The notes under the pieces: generated by a model
The model's input: only the letters and a program-made list of their open reading frames with translations
Database searches by the model: none
What the model was told of the DNA's origin: nothing
Made by a program: the position numbers and the translations under genes
NCBI GenBank assembly: GCA_947454295.1
Contig: CANGMO010000232.1
Coordinates: 1 to 5,014, forward strand
Direction of reading: 5' to 3'
Source of the DNA: Verrucomicrobiota bacterium
Lineage (GTDB): Bacteria > Verrucomicrobiota > Verrucomicrobiia > Limisphaerales > UBA9464
DNA: 5,014 nt
Shown here: piece by piece, positions 1 through 5,014 of the stretch
How the letters are laid out: the number at the start of each line of letters is the position of its first letter
Position numbering within the stretch: the first letter of the stretch is position 1

Positions 1-935
1 CCAGCAAGCGGTCCGGCATGCACCCGGACTTTGGCCCCGAGCATCCGGAAATGAAGCGACTGGATTCCCTAACCGAGGCGCTGAATCAACAAATGCGCGA
101 GCAGCAGGCCGCAACCATCGAGCGAATTGACGATTTGATTTCGCAGAAGGTCCAAGAGATGCATTCGCTCCGCAAGCGTGTCGATCAACTGGAGAGCCGG
201 GCGGCTGAGATGGAAAAGGCGGCCAGCCAAATTGATCCCTCGACTGGCACCCCATATTCCGAGCAACCGGGCGCGAGCACACCCACTCCCGGCGCCAGTT
301 CCGTCAACGAAGGTGGTCGAGATCCCGGGGCTGCGAAGCGGGGCTCGCTCGGCTCAACCCCGCTGTCCGAAGCCGATCTTCGATCCCAAATTGATTCCCT
401 CAGTGCGGAGCTCGAGGTGCTCCAAAAACTGCCGGATGCGGCGGATCGGGGGCGGTTTCTGGTGTCACGTCATCAAGAACTCACTACGGACGCCTTTCGC
501 GGAGAAGTAGGGTCATGGTCCACCATTCCGAAAAATTCCAGGACCAATGAAAGCTGGCTGCATTTCGAATCGCTGGTCAAAAGCCTCATCCGCCCCTTCG
601 AGGATCGACTCCAGTTTGCCCGGATGGAGTTGGAGGCGCTGCAGAAGCAAAGAGAGGATCGTGAGCCGATTATGGTGCCCTTCTACGGTGCGATGAATGG
701 ATCTGTCTCATTCAGACCAAGCCAACACACCACCCTGTCCGATGCCGTACTTCAGCTGGGGCATTTCGAAAATGCAGATCTGCGAAAAGTTAAGCTGCAT
801 CGACGTGGCGCAACCGGCGGCCAGGACCTCTTGATGGTAGATGTCGAAAAAATCCTAAAAACCGGTGACCGGAAGGGAGACATTGAACTCCGCAACGGCG
901 ACCGAATTGAAGTGAAGGAGAAGGGCCTGTTTTGA
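1..935 (+). CDS. Exopolysaccharide-type envelope protein with GumC/Wzz-like coiled coil and C-terminal SLBB domain (5' partial)
   Basis: The reading frame is open from the left edge through an ATG at 18 to a TGA at 933-935, so this is probably the C-terminal part of a longer protein. Counting from that ATG (305 residues): residues 6-15 (GPEHPEMKRL) resemble the GPxHP segment found before the periplasmic coiled coil of GumC/Wzz polysaccharide co-polymerases. Residues 13-70 form a heptad-like coiled coil, 72-116 are a Pro/Gly/Ser-rich linker, 118-213 are helical, and about 217-303 resemble an SLBB domain, with TLSDAVLQLG, ADLRKVKLHRR, a VDVEKILKTG strand-turn and the closing LRNGDRIEVKEKGLF. 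SLBB domains occur in Wza-type export proteins. A role in exopolysaccharide chain-length control or export in the periplasm is inferred. The missing N-terminus would be expected to hold a Wzz domain and a membrane segment. The next gene converges on it. Codon choice seems less GC-biased than in acnA. Confidence 0.6.
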   Translation, partial: SKRSGMHPDFGPEHPEMKRLDSLTEALNQQMREQQAATIERIDDLISQKVQEMHSLRKRVDQLESRAAEMEKAASQIDPSTGTPYSEQPGASTPTPGASSVNEGGRDPGAAKRGSLGSTPLSEADLRSQIDSLSAELEVLQKLPDAADRGRFLVSRHQELTTDAFRGEVGSWSTIPKNSRTNESWLHFESLVKSLIRPFEDRLQFARMELEALQKQREDREPIMVPFYGAMNGSVSFRPSQHTTLSDAVLQLGHFENADLRKVKLHRRGATGGQDLLMVDVEKILKTGDRKGDIELRNGDRIEVKEKGLF

Positions 936-939
936 AGCC

Positions 940-971
940 GTAGCCGCCGAGGGAACGAGGCGGACTTCGCC
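940..971 (+). repeat. GTAG-type REP-like unit, copy 1
   Basis: A GTAG tetranucleotide (940-943) is followed by an inverted repeat, CCGCC (944-948) with GGCGG (959-963), around a 10-nt loop. The next eight bases (ACTTCGCC) are also shared with copy 2 at 1186-1217; over 32 bp the two copies differ only at 945. A 5' GTAG or GGAG followed by an imperfect palindrome is the known architecture of REP sequences processed by RAYT (TnpA_REP) proteins. The unit begins five bases after the SLBB stop codon. It has no T-run, so it is not an obvious intrinsic terminator. Confidence 0.6.
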
Positions 972-994
972 CCCAAAGTCGGTCCCGCTCGCTC

Positions 995-1054
995 GGAGTC
1001 CCGTCTTCAGACGGTCCGCGTTCGCCACCCCACGCCGCCTGAAGGCGGGACTCC
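995..1054. repeat. Inverted pair of GGAG-type REP-like hairpins (REPIN-like)
   Basis: The left arm (995-1014) is GGAGTC followed by the hairpin CCGTC-TTCA-GACGG. The right arm (1035-1054) is the same unit on the minus strand: GGAGTC followed by CCGCC-TTCA-GGCGG. Eighteen of 20 positions match between the arms. The two that differ (1004 and 1011 on the left) form a base pair in the hairpin, T-A in one arm and C-G in the other, so the small hairpin is preserved. The arms are 20 bp apart, and the whole 60-bp block could fold into one long stem. This is the layout of a REP doublet (BIME/REPIN). No RAYT gene lies in the window. Confidence 0.6.
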
Positions 1055-1185
1055 AAACGGGCTGCCACGCGCAGGCATGGCTCTGAGCCGAGGTGTGGAT
1101 TCCAAGGGTGTAGACCGTGACGTGGCAAACCAAAGAGGTACCGGCCTACCTGGCGTCGTGGATGCGCAATTCGATGTGGCCATGG

Positions 1186-1217
1186 GTAGCTGCCGAGGGA
1201 ACGAGGCGGACTTCGCC
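1186..1217 (+). repeat. GTAG-type REP-like unit, copy 2
   Basis: This unit is identical to copy 1 (940-971) at 31 of 32 positions and lies 246 bp downstream in the same orientation. The single change (T at 1191 for C at 945) leaves a G-T wobble in the stem CTGCC (1190-1194) with GGCGG (1205-1209). Together with the inverted degraded copy at 1273-1297 it frames a second, looser inverted pair. Confidence 0.6.
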
Positions 1218-1272
1218 GCCACACGCGGGGCCGCACCAATGGAGCTGAGGGGGCAGTTCTAACAACGGGGGA

Positions 1273-1297
1273 TCCGCCTCCTCCCGTCGGTGGCTAC
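1273..1297 (-). repeat. GTAG-type REP-like unit, degraded inverted copy 3
   Basis: Read on the minus strand from 1297, this 25-bp segment starts with GTAGCC and ends with GAGGCGGA. It matches copy 1 at 21 of 25 positions without gaps. The stem is weakened by an A-C mismatch (CCACC against GGCGG). The same stretch also overlaps a different 6-bp stem, CCGTCG (1284-1289) with CGACGG (1297-1302). The resemblance was found by eye, so this copy is less certain than the other two. Confidence 0.4.
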
Positions 1298-1328
1298 GAC
1301 GGCTCTTCTCTTCAACCCTTCCCCCCCA

Positions 1329-1344
1329 CCGCCCCAAGCGGCGG
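1329..1344 (-). terminator. Stem-loop just after the exbD stop; weak terminator candidate
   Basis: On the minus strand, one base after the exbD stop codon, CCGCC and GGCGG form a 5-bp GC stem around a 6-nt loop (GCTTGG). A purine-rich tract (TGGGGGGAAGGG) follows instead of a run of T, so it lacks the second half of an intrinsic terminator. It could slow 3' exonucleases or act with a protein factor. The position is suggestive and the evidence is thin. Confidence 0.2.
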
Positions 1345-1345
1345 C

Positions 1346-1771
1346 TCACCTCTGCCCCGGTCCCTTGGTAAACGCCTTCACGTTCTTGATCTGCGCGAGC
1401 TTGGCGTACTCCATCACCTTCACCACCAGGCGCCACTCGGCACCACCATCCGCGCGCACCACGAGATGCATATTGGCATCGGAAGACGCCGCCACCTTCA
1501 GCTCGGTTTGCAGCGCGTCGGCGGTCACCGGACGGTTGCCGACGTAATAGTTCGGCGCCTCCTTGGCCACCGTGACGATCATTGGGGGCTTCTCGTTCGA
1601 CGCTCCGGGCTTCGGGGCCTCGGCGGTTTCCGGCAGGGTGAGCTTCACCGAGGGCTGGTTCTTGAAGGTCGTCGAGACCAGCAGGAACACCAGCATCACG
1701 ATGAGCACATCGATCAGCGAAATGATGATGATCGCCGGCGCAGTTTTCCGGCGTCGGGGATAGAACTTCAT
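1346..1771 (-). CDS. exbD: ExbD/TolR-family biopolymer transport protein
   Basis: A 141-residue protein of normal family length. A short basic cytoplasmic N-terminus (MKFYPRRRK) is followed by one membrane helix at about residues 12-34 containing SLIDVLIVMLVFLLVSTTF. Asp21 in that helix corresponds to the proton-carrying aspartate of ExbD (Asp25 in E. coli). The rest is a periplasmic domain with the usual PPMIVTVAKEAPNYYVGNRPV pattern and a C-terminal half containing LVVRADGGAEW. In the family, ExbD works with ExbB as a proton-driven motor for TonB. The start is fixed by GGAGGGG at 1780-1786, 8 nt upstream. The ATG overlaps the exbB stop (ATGA), so translation is probably coupled. It is the last gene of the operon. 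TolR is the main alternative, but the tonB-like gene upstream favours ExbD. Confidence 0.9.
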   Translation of the reverse strand: MKFYPRRRKTAPAIIIISLIDVLIVMLVFLLVSTTFKNQPSVKLTLPETAEAPKPGASNEKPPMIVTVAKEAPNYYVGNRPVTADALQTELKVAASSDANMHLVVRADGGAEWRLVVKVMEYAKLAQIKNVKAFTKGPGQR

Positions 1772-2388
1772 GGATTCGGCCCCTCCGAATCCTCGGGCTT
1801 GCCCAGGTACAGCCGGCGCAGCAGCGCATCACAGGTCCCCTCCAATTCCACCGCCAGCGACTCCACCTTCTTGTTGAAATAGCTCCACGCCACCAGCGAC
1901 GGGATCGCCACCATGAGGCCGGCGAGGGTTTTGTTCAGCGCAGCGGCAATGCCCTTGGCGAGCAGCGTGTTGTCGCCCGACACCGCTTTGCCGAAGTCGC
2001 CGAACAGCGGGATGATGCCGTACAGCGTGCCGACCAGGCCCAGCAACGGCGCGATGCCGACGATGATTTCGAGGACCACCAGGCCGCGCTCCATGCGGGC
2101 CACTTCCTGTCGCGCGCGCACTTCGAGCGCGCCGGCGTTTTCCGCCTTGGGCCACCCGAGATGATCCACCACCGCGCCCACCAGCCGTCCCAGCGGGGAG
2201 TCGGAGGTGCGGGCCAGGATGCGCAGTTCGGAGGGGGCGCGATCGGTGATCGCATCCGTCAGCACTGCGGGCAGCACACGGGCACGCCGCAGCGCCCAGG
2301 CGCGATCGAGGATGAAGGTTAGGGAGACCACGGAGAGGGCCACCAGCAGCCACATGAAGGGGCCGGCATCGCGAATGGATTCAAGCAT
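1768..2388 (-). CDS. exbB: ExbB/TolQ/MotA-family proton channel protein
   Basis: A 206-residue protein of usual length for the shorter ExbB/TolQ group. The first membrane helix is at about residues 11-29 (FMWLLVALSVVSLTFIL). A cytoplasmic loop of about 70 residues follows, including RQEVARMERGLVVLE. The second helix is at about 103-128, with the family hallmark APLLGLVGTLYGIIPLF, and the third is at about 153-171 (KTLAGLMVAIPSLVAWSYF). Thr121 and Thr154 appear to match the two conserved pore threonines of ExbB/TolQ. The protein should assemble as a membrane ring around ExbD helices to convert proton flow into movement of TonB. It starts 3 bp after the tonB stop with no visible Shine-Dalgarno, which suggests reinitiation or coupling, and its stop overlaps the exbD start. 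TolQ is the alternative name. Confidence 0.9.
   Translation of the reverse strand: MLESIRDAGPFMWLLVALSVVSLTFILDRAWALRRARVLPAVLTDAITDRAPSELRILARTSDSPLGRLVGAVVDHLGWPKAENAGALEVRARQEVARMERGLVVLEIIVGIAPLLGLVGTLYGIIPLFGDFGKAVSGDNTLLAKGIAAALNKTLAGLMVAIPSLVAWSYFNKKVESLAVELEGTCDALLRRLYLGKPEDSEGPNP
1772..1792 (-). promoter_or_regulatory. RBS hairpin at the exbB-exbD junction
   Basis: On the minus strand GGATTCGG (1792-1785) and CCGAATCC (1779-1772) are perfectly complementary over 8 bp around a 5-nt loop, AGGGG. The exbD Shine-Dalgarno (GGAGGGG) spans the last two stem bases and the whole loop, and the exbD ATG starts at the very next base. The hairpin is encoded by the last codons of exbB, so a ribosome finishing exbB would melt it. 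A role in coupling exbD translation to exbB is inferred; the pairing itself is plain in the sequence. Confidence 0.5.
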
Positions 2389-2391
2389 CGG

Positions 2392-3441
2392 TCAATTGAA
2401 GTAGTTGAAGGTGAAGGTCACGGTGATCGGGTCGGCCCCGATTTCATGCAAAAGTTGGGACGGCCAGCGGCCATACGGCGCGGGCTGCTCGATGGCCAGC
2501 TCGCACCAGGTGGATTGGATTTCACCGACGGTCGAGGAACGCGTGTGAATGTCGCTCACCGTGCCATCGGGATGCAGGCGGAAGGTCACGACCACCTTGC
2601 CGGTGCGCTCGAGGGCGAAGCGCTGTTCATCGAGCAGGTAATACCAGCGCGCCTGCACGGCGGCGGTCAGGCGGCTGGAATACTCGCCGAATTGCGAGGC
2701 CTTCACGTCGAACGACGCCTCCGCATTGACCCGCGGCACACCGCCTTCCTGCTTCATGCGCTCCCCGACCACGATCCCCTTCTCCGCCCGGGCCTGGGCG
2801 AGGCTCTTGTATTTCTTGGGGGCGGGCATCTTGGCCTCACGGGCTTCCTGTTCCTGATCCTGCGCCACCTGGGCCTGGGGAACGGGTTTGGCCTGGGCGA
2901 GTTCGCCGGCCGGCTTGCCGCCCTTGGGCTGCGGCTTGACCTCCTGTTGTTCCTGCTGCTCCTGCTTCACCTCGGGGGCGCTGGGCTGGGGCTTTTGGAC
3001 CGGTCGGGTGGTGTCGAAGGTCTTCCGCGTGTCCTCACGGCGGCCGTCGATCTTGGGCACGGGCCGGGCGGTGGGCTGCTTGGGAGGATTGGGATTCGCC
3101 GCAAGGGTGTTGGCGGTCGAGGTGAAAACCGACTGCTTCGGTGGCTCCGCCACGGCCAGGGCCGGATCCACTTCAATGAATTGGAGCGGAATCTCGATAT
3201 CCTGCTCCTTCGGGGCCTCGGCGCGCTTCGGATCGGGCTTGGGCAGGCGCTGCTGGACCGCCTCGGCGACCGGCCGGATCCATTCGGGGATCCACCCGCG
3301 GCGCAGCAGCTCAGGAAGCAGTAAACTGAGGAAAAACACCTGCAAATGCAGCAGAATGGAGCACAGCAAGGCGACCACCAGAGGTGATCGCCAGCACTCG
3401 CGCCATTGCAATTGAGGCGTTCTAGGCCAGGCCCGCGTCAT
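2392..3441 (-). CDS. tonB: TonB-like energy transducer
   Basis: From the chosen ATG at 3441 the protein has 349 residues. A short cytoplasmic N-terminus is followed by one membrane anchor at about residues 20-43 (LVVALLCSILLHLQVFFLSLL). Residues 83-145 form a less repetitive segment (IPLQFIEVDP, FTSTANTLAANP, VPKIDG). Residues 146-210 are rich in Gln, Pro, Lys and Glu, and 243-349 form a TonB/TolA-like C-terminal domain with GKVVVTFRLHPDGTVSD, then CELAIEQPAPYGRWP, ending TFTFNYFN. In the family the anchor pairs with ExbB-ExbD and the C-terminal domain contacts the TonB box of outer-membrane transporters. The frame stays open upstream to an ATG at 3630, but that extension has no anchor-like sequence, would put 63 residues ahead of the membrane helix and would run through the divergent promoter region. 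An in-frame GTG also lies eight codons upstream of the chosen ATG. No Shine-Dalgarno is evident. The exact start is moderately sure and the family is well supported. Confidence 0.8.
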   Translation of the reverse strand: MTRAWPRTPQLQWRECWRSPLVVALLCSILLHLQVFFLSLLLPELLRRGWIPEWIRPVAEAVQQRLPKPDPKRAEAPKEQDIEIPLQFIEVDPALAVAEPPKQSVFTSTANTLAANPNPPKQPTARPVPKIDGRREDTRKTFDTTRPVQKPQPSAPEVKQEQQEQQEVKPQPKGGKPAGELAQAKPVPQAQVAQDQEQEAREAKMPAPKKYKSLAQARAEKGIVVGERMKQEGGVPRVNAEASFDVKASQFGEYSSRLTAAVQARWYYLLDEQRFALERTGKVVVTFRLHPDGTVSDIHTRSSTVGEIQSTWCELAIEQPAPYGRWPSQLLHEIGADPITVTFTFNYFN

Positions 3442-3670
3442 CGACGTCCGTTCAAACTGCCGCACCGGTAACGCCGGAGCAAGGTCGTCCCCCGGGAACC
3501 TAGACTCCCGCGCCCCTCGGGCCGTTACAGCCGAAGCGAGGAGCCAGACGCCGCGGACCGCCGGCTGTTCAAAAGGATTCCGCCGCTTTCTTGACGCTGT
3601 TTTCGGCAAACCCCACCTTTGCCCCCACATTTCGGTTCATTCCGTCGTTTCCTCCAGTCCACGCATAGAC
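3442..3670. promoter_or_regulatory. Divergent intergenic region between tonB and acnA
   Basis: This 229-bp region separates two divergent start codons and should hold both promoters. The best plus-strand candidate is TTGACG at 3591-3596 with a poor -10 (CACCTT at 3614-3619) at 17-bp spacing; it is a weak match. No clear minus-strand promoter, Fur-box-like AT-rich palindrome or riboswitch is visible. The half nearest tonB (about 3470-3560) is very GC-rich and holds short inverted repeats: GTAACG (3468-3473) with CGTTAC (3523-3528), and CGGGA (3493-3497) with TCCCG (3506-3510). The acnA leader from 3641 is pyrimidine-rich and has no Shine-Dalgarno. Confidence 0.35.
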
Positions 3671-5014
3671 ATGAGCACGCCGCACAGCCTTTTCGGCACC
3701 CTCCAATCCTTCGATCTCGGCAATGGCCGCAAGGGCCAGTTTTACTCGCTTCCCGCGCTGGAAGCGGCCGGCATCGGCCCCATTTCCCGCCTCCCGGTAT
3801 CGATTCGCCTGGTGCTGGAGTCCGTCCTCCGCAATTGCGACGGCCTCAAGGTGCAGGAAAAGAACGTCCGCGAGCTCGCCAACTGGAAGCCCAACGAAGA
3901 CCGCACCGCGGAAATCCCCTTCGTGGTCGCCCGCATCGTGCTCCAGGACTTCACCGGCGTTCCCTTGCTGGTGGACCTCGCCGCCATGCGCTCCGCCGTG
4001 GCCAAGCTGGGCAAGAATCCCAAGATCATTGAGCCCCTGGTGCCCGTGGACCTCGTGGTCGACCACTCCGTCCAGGTCGATTTCGCCGGTTCGGCCGACG
4101 CGCTGGACCGCAACCTGGAGCTCGAATTCTCCCGCAATCGCGAGCGCTACCAGTTCCTGAAGTGGGGCATGCAGGCCTTCGACACCTTCAAGGTCGTCCC
4201 GCCGGGCATCGGCATCGTCCATCAGGTGAATCTCGAGTACCTCGCCCAGGGCGTGCTGGAACAGGGCGGCGTGTATTATCCCGACACGCTGGTGGGCACC
4301 GATTCCCACACCACCATGATCAACGGCATCGGCATCGTGGGCTGGGGCGTCGGCGGCATCGAGGCTGAGGCCGGCATGCTCGGTCAGCCGGTGTATTTCC
4401 TGACTCCCGACGTCGTCGGCGTGCACCTCACCGGTGCCCTGCGCGAGGGCGTCACCGCCACCGACCTCGCCCTGACCGTCACGCAGCTGCTGCGCAAAAC
4501 CAAGGTGGTCGGCAAGTTCGTGGAATTCTTCGGCCCCGGCGCCGCCGCGCTGCCGGTCGTCGACCGCGCCACCATCGCCAACATGGCTCCGGAATACGGC
4601 GCCACCATGGGCTTCTTCCCCATCGACGAGGAATCCATCGCCTACCTCCGCGCCACCGGCCGCCCCGAGGCGGTCTGCCAGCGCTACGAGAATTACTACA
4701 AGGCGCAGGGCCTGTGGGGCATCCCGCAGACCGGCCAGATCGATTACTCGCAGGTCGTCGAACTCGACATCTCGACCGTCCGTCCGAGCGTGGCCGGCCC
4801 GAAGCGTCCGCAGGACCGCATCGAACTCGGCAGCCTCCGCCGCGAGTTCTTCAACGCCGTGCAGCGTCCGGTGACCGAAAACGGCTTCGGCAAGAGCCGC
4901 CAGGTCTTCGGCAAGTCGTTCCCCGTCCAGACCACCGCGGGCAAGAAGGCCGGCGTCGGCACCGGATCGGTCCTGATCGCCGCCATCACCAGCTGCACCA
5001 ACACCTCCAATCCC
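3671..5014 (+). CDS. acnA: Aconitate hydratase A, AcnA/IRP1 type (3' partial)
   Basis: The window holds 448 codons with no stop, about half of the roughly 890 residues usual for this family. The enzyme interconverts citrate and isocitrate through cis-aconitate in the TCA cycle, in the cytoplasm, using a [4Fe-4S] cluster. The translation follows E. coli AcnA closely: MSTPHSLFGTLQSF start, QDFTGVP (92-98), VDHSVQVDF (from 130), FLKWGMQAF, VPPGIGIVHQVNLEYL, DSHTTMINGIG (from 211), GWGVGGIEAEAGMLGQP, VVGKFVEFFGPG, MAPEYGATMGFFP (305-317), AGPKRPQDR and finally AAITSCTNTSNP. Cys442 in that last motif is the first cluster ligand; the other two (in GCTTCIGNSG in the family) lie beyond the edge. The start matches the family N-terminus; no Shine-Dalgarno is seen. 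Codons end strongly in C or G, as in a highly expressed housekeeping gene. AcnB is excluded by domain order and motifs. Confidence 0.95.
   Translation, partial: MSTPHSLFGTLQSFDLGNGRKGQFYSLPALEAAGIGPISRLPVSIRLVLESVLRNCDGLKVQEKNVRELANWKPNEDRTAEIPFVVARIVLQDFTGVPLLVDLAAMRSAVAKLGKNPKIIEPLVPVDLVVDHSVQVDFAGSADALDRNLELEFSRNRERYQFLKWGMQAFDTFKVVPPGIGIVHQVNLEYLAQGVLEQGGVYYPDTLVGTDSHTTMINGIGIVGWGVGGIEAEAGMLGQPVYFLTPDVVGVHLTGALREGVTATDLALTVTQLLRKTKVVGKFVEFFGPGAAALPVVDRATIANMAPEYGATMGFFPIDEESIAYLRATGRPEAVCQRYENYYKAQGLWGIPQTGQIDYSQVVELDISTVRPSVAGPKRPQDRIELGSLRREFFNAVQRPVTENGFGKSRQVFGKSFPVQTTAGKKAGVGTGSVLIAAITSCTNTSNP

Larger units (their letters stand above)
936..1345. other. Non-coding convergent intergenic region filled with REP-like repeats
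   Basis: This 410-bp stretch separates the 3' ends of the SLBB gene (plus strand) and exbD (minus strand). I see no credible gene here; open frames through it are made of repeat sequence and have no recognisable domains or start signals. It contains two near-identical 32-bp direct repeats, a third degraded inverted copy, one inverted pair of short hairpin units, and smaller palindromes such as AGGTA/TACCT at 1136-1140 and 1147-1151. The 1055-1185 interior shows no gene, though its sequence also looks like the material I recall being scattered through verrucomicrobial genomes. A gap between convergent gene ends is a typical place for REP elements to accumulate. Confidence 0.7.

Noticed and set aside
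178..510. 110-codon plus-strand frame inside the SLBB gene
   Set aside because: It is an out-of-frame shadow. The main frame shows a coherent coiled coil and SLBB-like pattern throughout.
940..1217. Possible CRISPR array from the two 32-bp repeats
   Set aside because: There are only two direct copies, 246 bp apart, with no regular spacers and other repeats in between. A REP-like cluster explains them better.
790..1262. Several open frames across the repeat region (for example 790-1239 and 855-1133 minus, 1077-1262 plus)
   Set aside because: They consist largely of REP-like sequence read through, with no recognisable domains. Such frames are commonly mis-annotated as hypothetical proteins.
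1146..1832. 228-codon minus-strand open frame overlapping exbD
   Set aside because: It is out of frame with the well-supported exbD, and its tail is translated from the REP-like repeat.
2446..3324. 292-codon plus-strand open frame
   Set aside because: It lies opposite tonB. Its Leu/Gly/His-rich composition is the complement of the Gln/Pro/Lys-rich linker, with no domain or start signal.
3442..3630. N-terminal extension of the tonB-like gene to an ATG at 3630 (412 residues in total)
   Set aside because: It would place 63 Arg/Pro/Gly-rich residues before the membrane anchor, unlike the family, and would run through the divergent promoter region to within 41 bp of the acnA start. The ATG at 3441 gives a normal short N-terminus.
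3442..3670. Fur box or other iron operator between tonB and acnA
   Set aside because: I looked for an AT-rich GATAATGATAATCATTATC-like palindrome and found none; the region is GC-rich.
3569..4426. 285-codon minus-strand open frame
   Set aside because: It is antisense to the clearly real acnA and arises from GC-rich third codon positions.

Overview
The window looks like chromosomal DNA of a GC-rich Gram-negative bacterium, most likely a member of the Verrucomicrobiota. Three things point that way: the style of the TonB-like protein (a distinctive proximal linker and a C-terminus ending in FNYFN), the SLBB-containing exopolysaccharide protein, and a cluster of dispersed palindromic repeats whose spurious translations (for example GGEVRLVPSAAT) I recall from verrucomicrobial genomes. 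The phylum is inferred; no rRNA or other marker is present.

Layout from left to right. (1) Positions 1-935, plus strand: the 3' part of a cell-envelope polysaccharide protein. It has a GumC/Wzz-like periplasmic coiled coil, a disordered linker, more helix, and a C-terminal SLBB-like domain. (2) Positions 936-1345: a non-coding stretch between two convergent genes. It carries at least five REP-like units: three of a GTAG type and an inverted pair of a GGAG type. (3) Positions 1346-3441, minus strand: a compact tonB-exbB-exbD operon, read right to left. tonB and exbB are 3 bp apart, and exbB and exbD overlap by 4 bp (ATGA). (4) Positions 3442-3670: a divergent intergenic region that must hold the promoters of the ton operon and of the next gene. 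(5) Positions 3671-5014, plus strand: the first 448 codons of an AcnA/IRP1-type aconitate hydratase, cut by the window end six codons after the first Fe-S cluster cysteine.

The ExbB, ExbD and TonB-like proteins should form one inner-membrane motor that uses the proton gradient to drive outer-membrane TonB-dependent transporters. No transporter gene lies in the window, so the substrate is unknown. AcnA is a TCA-cycle enzyme with no evident functional link to the ton genes beyond a shared upstream region. The two most interesting signals are structural. One is a perfect 8-bp stem formed by the last codons of exbB, which holds the exbD Shine-Dalgarno sequence and ends directly at the exbD start codon. 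The other is the REP-like cluster, where the two inverted GGAG units differ only at two positions that are paired with each other in the predicted hairpin.
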